NCBI GenBank assembly: GCA_032358165.1
Contig: JAALGY010000019.1
Coordinates: forward strand, 1,116,001-1,180,000
Source: Diplosphaera chodatii
Lineage: Eukaryota > Chlorophyta > Trebouxiophyceae > Prasiolales > Stichococcaceae
Length of the DNA stretch: 64,000 bases
Direction of reading: 5' to 3'
A program made the translations under genes and the position numbers. Shown here one piece after another: positions 1-9,209 of this stretch. The first letter of the stretch is position 1, and each line of letters starts with the position of its first letter. The notes below the pieces were generated by a model. It did not search any database, was not told the origin of the DNA, and saw only the letters and a list, made by a program, of their open reading frames with translations.

Positions 1-881
1 GTGGCTGAAGTCCTACATCGCCGCCGTCATGCGTGTGGAGCAGGCGCGCCCCATCCGCAGTGTTGATGCTTGCCATCTGATGCGTCTGGACATGGGAGCT
101 CGGTGTTGCCAGTGCTGCCTGGCCTCCCGCCCCTGCCAACCTGCTTGTGATCAGGTCAGGGCGCACGGCACATGACATGTCAATGACAGGGACTGTGCCA
201 AACAACCGCAGGAGGCGTTTACGACAGCGTACAACTGCATGGGCCCGTCGCGTGCCAGCGTGGGCGCCAGCATGAGCGAGGGCGTGCGCGCCTCGGAGGC
301 CATGAGCGATGGCCGCCAGGCCACCCAATCGCAGGCCCTGGTGAGCGCATGCTCCAAGGCCAACATTGCATATGAAGCCGCTGGCATAGACTTCAGCTGT
401 GCGCTGTTGGAATGTACAACTGTACAACCGCCGGATGATCGTCCTACCATAAGTGCTCTCGTTGCTGGTGCACAGAGCCCGGCGGGCGCGATGATGCGGC
501 AGGTGGTGTCGAAGATGGCGCGCAGAACGCAGCAGCAGTCGCAGCAGCCGCTGGGCGGCGGCAAGGAGAACTCTGCCATCTTCGATGCGCCCTCCGCGCC
601 CACGCACCGCATCAATGCCGACGCCAGCGCCGCACCAGCCTCGCGGTGCGTAGTGCCACGAAACTCACGTGCTGCCCACTGGCATTACGCTCAGGGTACT
701 GTGCATGGTCCTGATGGTTTGTTTGTGGAGCATCACGCTTCGCTGGTAGGAACATGAACAGCTCCTCGAGACACACGTTTGGCAGTCAACTGCTGACATG
801 TAAGCGTACTGCCTGCGCCGCAGGTATGATCGCTATGGTGACAGCACCGCATACAGCAACCAGCAGGCGCCCGCCTGGTGA
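1..881 (+). CDS. Unidentified protein, 3' part only
   Basis: The gene enters from the left edge, so its start is missing. Three well-supported exons are read. One starts after an acceptor at about 210 and runs to the donor at 342 (includes AYNCMGPSRASVGASMSEG). One spans about 477-644 and is rich in Gln, Ser and Ala (includes MMRQVVSKMARRTQQQSQQ and KENSAIFDAP). A short last exon, 824-881, reads YDRYGDSTAYSNQQAPAW followed by TGA. A further upstream exon beginning WLKSYIAAVMRVEQARP touches base 1, but its donor (near 58 or 153) is ambiguous. The tail is low-complexity and probably disordered. I do not recognise the family. Confidence is in the gene being real and in its stop codon. Confidence 0.5.
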
Positions 882-1508
882 AGTGTCACCAATGGCTGGA
901 TATATGGTGCTGTGTGTCGGCATACAGCACACTCAGCTTGAAGCAAGGTCTGCAGCGGGGTTGACATCGCCTTGAAACCATGACATGCGTTGTGTGTTGT
1001 GGGCGCTACCTGCATAAGGCGGCATCTCAGTATCGAGCATCAAGGGAGCATGTGGTTTGTGTTGACCAGTCTGGGTAGCACTGGAGCGCCAGCTTCAGGT
1101 GCAGGTTTGTAAGCCACGTTTTGGTCGTGTAATGCTTCAGATTACGGCAGTTTCACTAGACACAATGAAACCGGCTGTACACGCAAAGAAAAGCAATATG
1201 GAACAACAATCCTATGGTACAGCACAACAGCAATGGAGAGTCCTCGACCAACGTGAACATTGCAATTCGTGCTGGCCAGGGTTGTGCACGACTGTCAACG
1301 CTCGACACGGTACACAACTGCAATTGGAGGAGGGAACGCCAGCAACGAAGCGAGGGAGGGGTAAAACCGTGTGGGCACCTGCATATTGGGACACCTTAAA
1401 GGAGAGGGTCCACCAAAACCTTCCACTACGCGCAGCGCAGAGAGACGTTCTCACTGGCTCTGCCTTAGCCTTAGTGGCCCACGAGTCCGCCTCATGTGAG
1501 GCAGCAGC
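882..1508. other. Intergenic, between two convergent 3' ends
   Basis: This lies between the stop of the unknown + gene and the stop of the Hsp20 gene on the - strand, and should hold both 3' untranslated regions. Open frames exist here on both strands but have no splice-consistent extension or recognisable motif. I see no RNA gene or repeat. Confidence 0.5.
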
Positions 1509-3011
1509 TCAGGAGTTGCGCCAGAAGCTGACGCGCAGCACGCCATTGTCCAGCTCCGCTGAGGCACGGCGGCTGTCGGCGTCCGCGGGCAGCCGCCACG
1601 TGGAGGTGAAGGAAGTCCACTTCTGCTTAGGCACCAGACCTGCGCCACAGGGTTGGCAGATTTCAGGTTGGCAAAGAGGCTGGTCCATCGCTGCCGACCT
1701 GCAGCACCACCTTGATGCACATCAAGCGCAGCAGCTTGATAGTCCACACTGAAGTGCCGCACATGATAGGTTAGCATGTGTGCATCTACTTTCAAGTGCT
1801 GCACACCTTTGTCGGTGCGGTGGATTGCGGGGGCGACAGCCCGGCCATGCACAGGGATCACGGGTCGACGCCCTGAGACCGTCAGCTGATGGCCATTCAC
1901 TTCTACCCTCAGGTCCTCTGCACAGAACGTCTCAGGCCTGAAACATCCATCACGTGCCATGGTGGGTGCCAAACGTGGGCTGCATCAGCCTGCTACTGAC
2001 AGCACGGCCAACTTGCTGCAGTAGCACTTTGAGGTACACCAGCACCTGCACGCACGCCAGGGAGCGCAAGCTGCAGCGTGTGGCAGGTGCTGCTCTGCAG
2101 CGCATTTACCTGCATGTTGTCCTCATAACATTCAGGCTCAGGAAATACAACAACATGAGGTAAAGCCGCCATGGACAAGTGATCCGCAGGCTGGATCCAG
2201 CGACAGTCTGGTACACTGCATACAGCTTGCTGTTGTGCAGACTACGACTCGGCACAAGGCCCGTCCAGCTGTAACCTACCCTGAGACCCATGCCCCGCTT
2301 TTTGACGCTGGCGCCTGCTTGTGCTACATCCCCTGTCTGCTGCTTGCTGCTGCGCAGACTGCGCTCGAAGGCTGCGTGCGCTTCTGCAACAGCCTGCAGC
2401 ACGCGTGCATCGTCGCCAGCTGCCTTTGCAAAGGCTGGCGGCACCTACAGCAGCTGCATGTGTCAGGTATGATGCAATAGTTGGGCCATGCTCGCTCACA
2501 CGCACTGCATTCTGACATTGTCGAATGTGACATATCATACCTCTGAGGCAGAGGATCCGTTGATGGGGACCAGTTTATTGCCCAGCACTAGCTCTGCAGC
2601 CCGCAGCGCTGCTTCCTCATGCCGGCCCTTGCCCTGCTTACGGCGCAGCAACGCAGCACAGTCACACTCGCTGACCAGCAGACCAGCAAGCGGCAGGGTA
2701 AGCCTGTGCAACATATGAGTTGAAGCCGCCTGGGCACGCCCTCACCTCCGCTTCAGACCTCCGCCCGTGCGGCACGGAACATGCCGCAGGCCTCCCATAT
2801 GCAATGGCGCTTGATGCGGCACAGTCCTGCAGCGCGCACAGGCATGAATGAGGTCGGACCACAGGCAAAGGGCAGGACGATCACTCGCCAAACTGCAGAG
2901 GCAGGCGCGCACCTGCATAGCAATGTCGGAAGCACAGCAATCATGACGGTCCAGCCCCAGCACGTGGCTGTGCAGGACAGACAGCCGCCGAGCCGCCACC
3001 CCTGTGTCCAT
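1509..3011 (-). CDS. Small heat-shock protein (Hsp20/alpha-crystallin domain), possibly peroxisomal
   Basis: This is a multi-exon gene. The C-terminal exons carry the alpha-crystallin domain: an exon at about 1940-1860 reads PETFCAEDLRVEVNGHQLTV SGRRP (beta strands with the V-G-x-L-x-V-S-G pattern). The last exon, ending at the stop 1509-1511, reads FTSTWRLPADADSRRASAEL and then NGVLRVSFWRNS, the classical F-x-L-P-x-x-x-d...NGVL ending. The N-terminal exon starts at ATG 3011 (MDTGVAARRLSVLHSHVLG). Residues 9-17, R-L-x5-H-V, resemble a PTS2 peroxisomal signal. Middle exons at about 2700-2550 (helical, rich in Arg/Ala) and 2440-2290 lie between. One internal splice phase (exon 2 to 3) could not be reconciled by hand, so the N-terminal part could belong to a different model. 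Hsp20 proteins are ATP-independent holdases. Plants have a PTS2-bearing ~31-kDa member in peroxisomes. Divergent from the ALPH gene. Confidence 0.72.
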
Positions 3012-3362
3012 CTTGCGCGTTCTGTCGATCAAGTGCTGGGCAGGTCGCAGGCTGCAAACTGCACACTAGCTGGTGCAGTGATGATGGCGTCGACAGGCCT
3101 CTTGGATGGGCTTTGGGCTGGTGGTCGGAAGCTGCATGTGTCGTATCAATGCACATGCCTGCCAAAGTGAACGCAATGTACACCGATCGATGAATACGTC
3201 AAGCGTGCCAATTCGACTCAAGGGCGTGATCAAGTGATATAGCCTAGATTGCAAGCTGCTTTGGGCAGCACTTTTCTTTCATTCTAGCCACTAGCTTGAA
3301 CTGCGCAAGTGCCACGGCAGTCCAATAACTGCGAGACTTGTAGATCAGAATATGCAGTGCAA
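3012..3362. promoter_or_regulatory. Divergent promoter region, Hsp20 / ALPH
   Basis: A 350-base gap between two start codons facing away from each other. It must contain both promoters and 5' untranslated regions. I see no clear TATA box or heat-shock element array, so regulation cannot be read from it. Confidence 0.4.
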
Positions 3363-5536
3363 ATGCTTGCAGCTGCGAGGCACTACACGACTTTTAGTTC
3401 GGTGACGCTTGGTGTTGTTGGATTGCGTCTACCACCTGTTCCGGCGGCCCACAAAAAGACCAGTCAGCTGCTGGCTGTTCTGCCATTTGGGCCCATTGCA
3501 TCGGCGATGCGTAATCCCCTATTGCTGCATGCCGCTGCTGCAGAACGGGATGCAATGACAGACGCTGCTGCAGCCGAACTAACACCACGAGGTATTAACG
3601 GCAAGGCGTGCCAGTCCCAGGTGTTACAATTTATTGCATGCTCGTGGCTGCTACAGGTCTAGGCCAGCACAGTTGCACGATATGTGCGCATGTGCATATA
3701 TCTGCAGGAAACCCTGTCCCGCCAGTGGTGCATGCTCAGGCAGCTGCCACGGGCCGAGTTATCTGCATTGGCGACATTCACGGCTGCCTGGACGAGTTCA
3801 GGGTAAGACTTAGCAGTTGTCCGCACCGATTTCCTTCAAGCCTTCGCACATCAGCGTGTGTCGGGCAGGAGCGTGCTGCATTGCCCCCTGACGCATGCAC
3901 CAGTGTTTTGCAGGAGCTGCTGTGCAAGTGCAGGTTCAAGCACAGCTGCGACACATTGGTGTTGGTAGGGGACTTGGTGAGCTGCATGCAACATCTATGC
4001 TGACCTGCACGCTTTGGCAGATGCATGTCTCGAGAGCCAAAGTGCAAGGACCAGTGATCAACACCGCTGGCGGTTTCGTGCATGATGACAGGTGAATAAG
4101 GGTCCACGCTCAGCAGCCGTGGTGGCGGAGGCTCGCAGACTAGGCGCGCTGGCAGTGCGTGGCAATCACGATGATGCTGCTCTGGCAGCCTACTTGGACC
4201 ACAGAGCAGGCCGTCCTGTCAAGGTGCAAGCAATTACAAGATCAAACGGGAAGTGACTGCCTGTGCCAACAGCGCAGCTCAACTCGCTGTGATAATCATG
4301 ACATGGTTACAGCTGCCAACATTCACCAAAACCCAAGCAACCATCGCACAACTGTTTAGGCTGACAGCTGCACACCAACCAACATGCTTTGTCAGCTCTG
4401 ATGTGCCTTTCATTTGTGTGCAGGACAAGCACTACTGGGTCAAAGGCTTGACGGCGGAGGATGTTGAGTGGTTGAGTGCACTGCCATTCACGCTGTGTCT
4501 GCGAGACACCCTGCTGGTAGTGCACGCTGGACTAGTGCCAGGTGGCTCACGGCAATGCTCCCCGTTGCTGGCACCTCATTACATCCTTGTGCAAAATGAT
4601 GGTCAGTGTAGCGCACGTCTGTGCTGACGCACATTACTGGCTGTGCTCACACAGGTGTGCCACGAATAGAGCAAAGGCTGCAGGATCTGTACACGGTAGG
4701 TCGTGGGGTTTTAATTTACGTGTAGCAACACCTGCGGCATGGCTTCTGGCGGCTGCATACCCTGCTGCTTGCATCCAGGAATTGTCGTGCTGCTGCATCA
4801 AGCGTCTCGAGATGCATGTGCAGATGCGCGATGTTGTCCCTCGGAGTGGCGGCGGTGCGCTCCTTGCATCATCTGTGTTATACACGTGGCCATGCTCCTG
4901 TGATCTGCCTCCTGACAGTCGGGTCACCTGTGCAGGCTGGGAGGCCCGCACAGAGCACACCAGCACAGGCAAAGCTTGGTGAGAGCCCACCACTCGTGAG
5001 GGTTCCTGCACTGTGGACAGACACACAGCAGCAGCCCTCTGCGCGTGTGCTTGACCATTTTGAGGTACCACCTGTGGTGCAGGGCTGAGGTCTGGGGCGG
5101 GCCGCGGCATGTGCTGTTTGGACACGATGCACAGCGGCGCCTGCAGCTCCGACATTTTGCCACAGGTTCACGCTGCTGCTCACGAGTCTGTAAGCTGGAT
5201 CCTTGGGCATGGGGGCTGGTCCTGTCTGAAACATCTACCCAGCTGGCTGTGCTGCTGTGCGCATGCGCCCTATAAATGCTGTGCCTGCAGCAACCCCGCA
5301 TGGCCTGTGATGCATGTGCACCCCTGGCTGCAGGACTAGACACCGGTTGTGTATATGGCGGCCTGCTCACAGCCTGCGTGCTGCCGCCGGCGTCCGGCGA
5401 TGGTATCATCAGCAAAATGAAGCGGCTGCTGGGCCGCTGCCTAGCACAGGGCGCTTCCTCACGACAAGCTCTGACGCTGCATCAGCTCGGCGGACACATT
5501 GAGTCGGTGCCATCAAGGCAACCCAAGACGAAGTGA
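3363..5536 (+). CDS. ApaH-like phosphatase (ALPH), PPP-family metallophosphoesterase
   Basis: All signature blocks of the PPP/ApaH fold appear in order across short exons. [16 protein letters not shown] is the GDxHG metal-binding block. [10 protein letters not shown] then NKGPRS is GD-x-V-x-KGP, the ALPH variant of GDxx[16 protein letters not shown] is [30 protein letters not shown] and [18 protein letters not shown] follow, ending at TGA 5534-5536. The N-terminus is read as [20 protein letters not shown]... from ATG 3363, a Ser/Thr/Arg-containing leader of about 75 residues that could be an organelle transit peptide. An in-frame ATG at 3507 ([17 protein letters not shown]) is the alternative start. 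Splicing at 3591 to the exon at about 3711 keeps the frame. The family hydrolyses dinucleoside polyphosphates, mRNA caps or phosphoproteins; the substrate here is unknown. A TGTAA motif follows 113 bases after the stop. Convergent with psbQ. Confidence 0.9.
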
Positions 5537-5893
5537 TGCTCATTGTCTCCTGAGTGCCTTCAGAGGAAAGATGCCAGCATTTTTGTCGTGCCAATTGCTT
5601 GCACCCTCAGCTCCAGTCTGACTGATACTGGATTTGCTTTCACCTTGGTGTAAGCTTTGATTAGACATCAAGAGGAGGTTCGTCTGCCTCGTTAATTTAT
5701 GACTCATTGCAACTCATTGCAATCAAGTGCCTCTGACACAGAACAGCTTCTGCTTAAACCTTGTTCTCTCTCAAAGACCTGCCATGCCTGACGCCCTGCA
5801 CGGTGCGCAGCCTGCAATAACGCCAGCAGTGGGCCGCAGCTTCCTGCACCGAGCTCAGCACCAGCCAGCGGCACATGAGTGCTGCACTGGGGC
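5537..5893. other. Convergent 3' intergenic region, ALPH / psbQ
   Basis: Holds the 3' ends of two converging genes. A TGTAA is at 5649-5653 on +. No gene or RNA is recognised. Confidence 0.5.
5649..5653 (+). terminator. TGTAA polyadenylation motif (ALPH)
   Basis: TGTAA lies 113 bases after the ALPH stop. Chlorophytes use TGTAA as poly(A) signal instead of AATAAA. Assignment is by position only. Confidence 0.4.
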
Positions 5894-6520
5894 TTAACCC
5901 AGGGCAGCCAGGGCCTCGTCCAGAGCAGACTTGGCGGCGGCGTATGCGGCGGCTGCCTTCTCGGGGCTCTTCTTCCGGATGGCAAAGTCCAGGTCATCGA
6001 CCTTGGCATAGAACTTCTTGCTGAGCTCGATAGCCTTCTTCTTGGAGGTCTTATCAAGCGTGGCAGCAGAGTTGCCGAGGTCCTGGCGCAGGTTGCCCAC
6101 CTGGCCGCGCAGCTCCTCCCGGGCCTTTGTCCAGTACTTCTTGTCGATGAAGCCGCCCAGGTCGCCATTGATGCGCTTCTTCGCCTCATCAATGCGCGAC
6201 TTGGTGCCGGCCAGGTTGCCGCGGAACTGGTCAATACCGTCACGCACGCTCTGGGGCAGGTCCAGGTCGCGGGCCTGGTAGATCAGGTCGAAGCCCGCGT
6301 CGCGCACTTTGGTGGCGTCGATGATGTCGACCGCCTGCGCTGCCGGCGCGATGGCGATGGCGCCCGCCAGCAGGCCGCCCAGCACCGCGCGGCGCCCCTC
6401 AGCGCTGGCGCTGACCGCCACTGGCCGGCATGCCCGCAGAGCTGCCGTCTTGCTGGAGGTAGTCTGCACGGCCTTGCCCGCCAGGCAGGACCTCTGCGTC
6501 TGCAGCATGGTTGCCTGCAT
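5894..6520 (-). CDS. psbQ: Oxygen-evolving enhancer protein 3 (PsbQ), photosystem II extrinsic subunit
   Basis: Intronless, 208 codons from ATG 6520 (MQATMLQTQ; the second ATG at 6508 gives 204). Residues 1 to about 65 form a bipartite presequence. First comes a Ser/Thr/Arg-rich plastid transit peptide. Then follows a twin-arginine thylakoid signal, SAEGRRAVLGGLLAGAIAIA, ending in the AQA cleavage motif. The mature part begins VDIIDATKVRDAGFDLIYQ and is the expected ~150-residue four-helix bundle (KKRINGDLGGFIDKKYWTKA, NLRQDLGNSAATLDKTSKKK). PsbQ sits on the lumenal side of photosystem II and stabilises the manganese cluster and its Ca/Cl requirement. The absence of introns contrasts with its neighbours and fits a highly expressed gene. 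Tandem with the RPI4-like gene upstream on the same strand. Confidence 0.97.
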   Translation of the reverse strand: MQATMLQTQRSCLAGKAVQTTSSKTAALRACRPVAVSASAEGRRAVLGGLLAGAIAIAPAAQAVDIIDATKVRDAGFDLIYQARDLDLPQSVRDGIDQFRGNLAGTKSRIDEAKKRINGDLGGFIDKKYWTKAREELRGQVGNLRQDLGNSAATLDKTSKKKAIELSKKFYAKVDDLDFAIRKKSPEKAAAAYAAAKSALDEALAALG

Positions 6521-6841
6521 CCTGTCAAGCGCTGCTTCGCGGCTGTTGCTGACGACGACGAGGGACACGGGAGGCAAACGCGGGGTGTGCTGTCGAGGGC
6601 CTACGGATCTGGTTCCCGCAGCGCTATCCTTGCTCGACGAGAATCTATCGGCTGGGACCCTAGTGCGACTGGACGGTCGGCGCATTGGTTGGAGGGGCCA
6701 AAAATTGCAAACGGCACATCAAGGGGAATATGATGATGTGCACAAGCAGACGACGAAGGGGGAGGTGGATATGGTACTGACCGTCTGCAACGTGGGAGCA
6801 GTGGTTACAGCTCATATGTGCCCATGCTACACCGCCTGGCT
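6521..6841. other. psbQ upstream region
   Basis: 320 bases between psbQ and the stop of the upstream RPI4-like gene. It should hold the psbQ promoter. The frame upstream of the psbQ ATG stays open but has no transit-peptide character. No motif is assigned. Confidence 0.4.
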
Positions 6842-8423
6842 TCAGGCAGAGACATCTGCTTTCCGCAGCGTTTGTGGCCCCTTCTCGGTTGCAACAACTG
6901 CCTCACTGACCACATCGAGCAGCAAACCATGCGCTACCACGCCCTGCACACCCTGTATGTGGCCCCGTAGCTCGGAGTATGGCACGCATTCGCCCATGTA
7001 CACAAGTGGTGTGTCCTCCTGCGGGTCTGCGAGCGGCTTTCCTGCAGAAACGCATGCTGAGCACTGATCATGCACACAGTATGCTGGGACTATCGCATTT
7101 GTAATGCTCAGCAGGTCTCAGAACACCTGCTTGTTCGCCTGCTTGCTCGTCAGATAAACAGCTTACAGCACAAGGGAGCAACATGTCCTAAGTGACTCAC
7201 TGAATTTCAGGTCCAAGAGGTTCTCGCCAGCCTCTGTGATGTACGGATCGTCAAGCGCACGTGGCTGACTGGTGGGGACATTGCTACGCCGCCTGTTGAT
7301 GGGTGACAGTGCATCAGCATTAGCATTAGTGTTTCTGCCCCTACAAAGTGGTACGCAGCCAGGGCAAGCTCACCAGATTTCAGCATCGCCCAGCAGCAAA
7401 TCATCCAGCTCTTCTGCCGTGTCCTCCCAGGTTGCACCGCTGACCAGAACTGGGACATTGCCCTGCAGCCTGTCCACAACCTGCGTGCACGGGCTACTGA
7501 GTCTGGGGGACACCCATCGTCCATGCAGTCAGCGACGCCACACACTGCGCTCATCAGCCAACCTGAACTGGTTCGAGCATACCATCAACACACACCAGGC
7601 TCCCCGCACCTTGTCTAAGCCATCGACCAAGGCAACCAGCTGCTGCGACTTGGCGGCGAGCGACTGCAGCCGGCGCAGCTGGGGCTGCTGCGGTTCTGAT
7701 TGTACGCCAACAATGGCTGCCAGCTCCTGCTCATCGATCTGGTCCACATCAGTGAACGTGACATCCACCTACAGCCGCATACACCGTAAGACCGTCAGAC
7801 TACTAGTATTCGTGTGTGTTCACTGTGGCTGATCTTAGTGTGCACTCCGACAAGAAGCACACCTGCGGGACTTGCTGCAGGTCACATGCTGGGAGCTCAT
7901 GGAACAGTGCCTCTCTGGCGGCTGTGTCTGACCCAGGCACCACCTGAACATTCTGCATGCACCCACCAGCTCGTTCAGCAACTACACTGGCAACCGCAAC
8001 GAGCATAGGGTCCGTGTAAGCGGTCGAACATCTCAGCACCTGTAGACTGCCTCGCTCCAGCTGCTTGGCAAGGTACGCTGTAGCCAGCGCTGTCTGCAGA
8101 GGGCCAAGTTCAAACATGGAGCATCTTTAGGCTGTGTCTTATTACGTACGAGACGCTGCTCATGTTATCTATCATCCCTTCATACGACGCTACCCACCAG
8201 AGGACCTGAACCTAGCCCCACAGTCTGTCCGGTGCGGATGTAGCGGTCGACAGCCAGCTCCGCAGAAAACCTGGCCGAGTGAATGGCACCAATAGTGTTA
8301 TTGTGGTGCTTGGGCGCATGCCCGGTTGTGCTGCATAGAGCATCGTCACAGTTTTGAGTGGTGACAAGGTCACCTCCGTTGATCAAGTTCAGCGTCTGGA
8401 TGTTCTGCTGCACATGCTGCCAT
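6842..8423 (-). CDS. Ribose-5-phosphate isomerase-like protein (divergent, RPI4 type)
   Basis: The start ATG at 8423 is chosen because MAACAAEHPDAELDQR splices in phase (intron from the GGAG/GTGACC donor) to an exon ending in SAELAVDRYIRTGQTVGLGS. This joins the exon TALATAYLAKQLERGSLQ, reproducing the RpiA N-terminal GLGTGST-A-x-x-x-x-x-x-L element. Later exons are VVPGSDTAAREALFHELPAC, VDVTFTDVDQIDEQELAAIV, VVDRLQGNVPVLVSGATWED, DPYITEAGENLLDLKF (the D-N-G-N-x-x-L-D-L-x-F strand) and, last, GHIQGVQGVVAHGLLLDVVS, ending at TGA 6842-6844. The fold is clear but the catalytic DGADE and K-G-G-G-G-A-L-L-R-E-K blocks of true RpiA are not present: the corresponding exon has TDVDQIDEQE. It therefore matches the plant 'probable RPI 4' type, whose activity is uncertain. 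No obvious long transit peptide. Confidence 0.8.
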
Positions 8424-8486
8424 TGAGCGGCGACTGCAGACCTTTCGTTGCCGCTGGTGCATGTGAGACGCCTTTTGTGTGATCGT

Positions 8487-8979
8487 ATGATGCACCTCAA
8501 TCCTCCTGAATTGAACAGGTCACAGGTCACTTCTGACCCAGGCTTAGTTGTCAGCAAGTTCGAGCGAGTGCATGGGGCAGGCCTTGCGCCAGCACTGTTG
8601 ATACCTGCGGCGGGTCCCCACCGCAGTGGAGCTGCACAATCTGCGTGGCTCCAGTGGGCAGTCTTTGAGCCAGCAGGGTCTGATGTGGTGCTGGTAGCAC
8701 ATAGTGTGAACGACTGCACGGTTCAACCTGCTCTGTGCCGCTGACCACCGTGCCGCCACTGCCGCCCTTCGATCTCAGGTGCAGCTAAAAGATGCTATCC
8801 CGCGTACAGGTTCAGTACACGAAACGTGTCTAGGGACGGAAAGGCTCTTCAGGCAGCGGAGGGTGCAAACGCTGAACTGCCAATTGTCTGACGAATGCAT
8901 GGTGGAGATCAAGATCTCGAAGGCACCAGATGACAGTGCAGCAGAAATTGGTACACGGTGTAGCGCGACATACGTGTAG
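8487..8979 (+). CDS. Possible small gene of unknown function
   Basis: There are two open stretches on + between two well-defined genes. One begins ATG 8487 (MMHLNPPELNRSQV) and continues through WLQWAVFEPAGSDVVLVAHS. A second, after a good acceptor at 8778, reads LGTERLFRQRRVQTLNCQLS and DECMVEIKISKAPDDSAAEI, ending at TAG 8977-8979. The second stretch looks like protein by composition, but the donor linking the two is not certain and I recognise no domain. It could equally be a 5' untranslated region of the SET gene. The first ATG lies only 64 bases from the RPI4-like start on the other strand. Confidence 0.25.
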
Positions 8980-9209
8980 TGAACGCAAGTTCCAGGGTGT
9001 ATCGACAGGGCCATAAGGATGCAGCACAAGTCCCTCCACCAAGGGCAAACCGCCGAGTTGTGCATTACTGTGGTGTGACTTGAGGGAGTAGTGCACAGAC
9101 GGGCAACGTCTGCTGGTCGTCGTAGAGGTTTTCAGTATACACCGTCTTTCAAGCACTGCAGACAGCAGACGGCCATCACCTCCTGCCCTTGACAGAGCAG
9201 TTTGGGCCG

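Noticed and set aside
5879..6733. 284-codon open frame on + opposite psbQ
   Set aside because: It is the antisense shadow of a highly biased, clearly functional psbQ; no domain or transit features.
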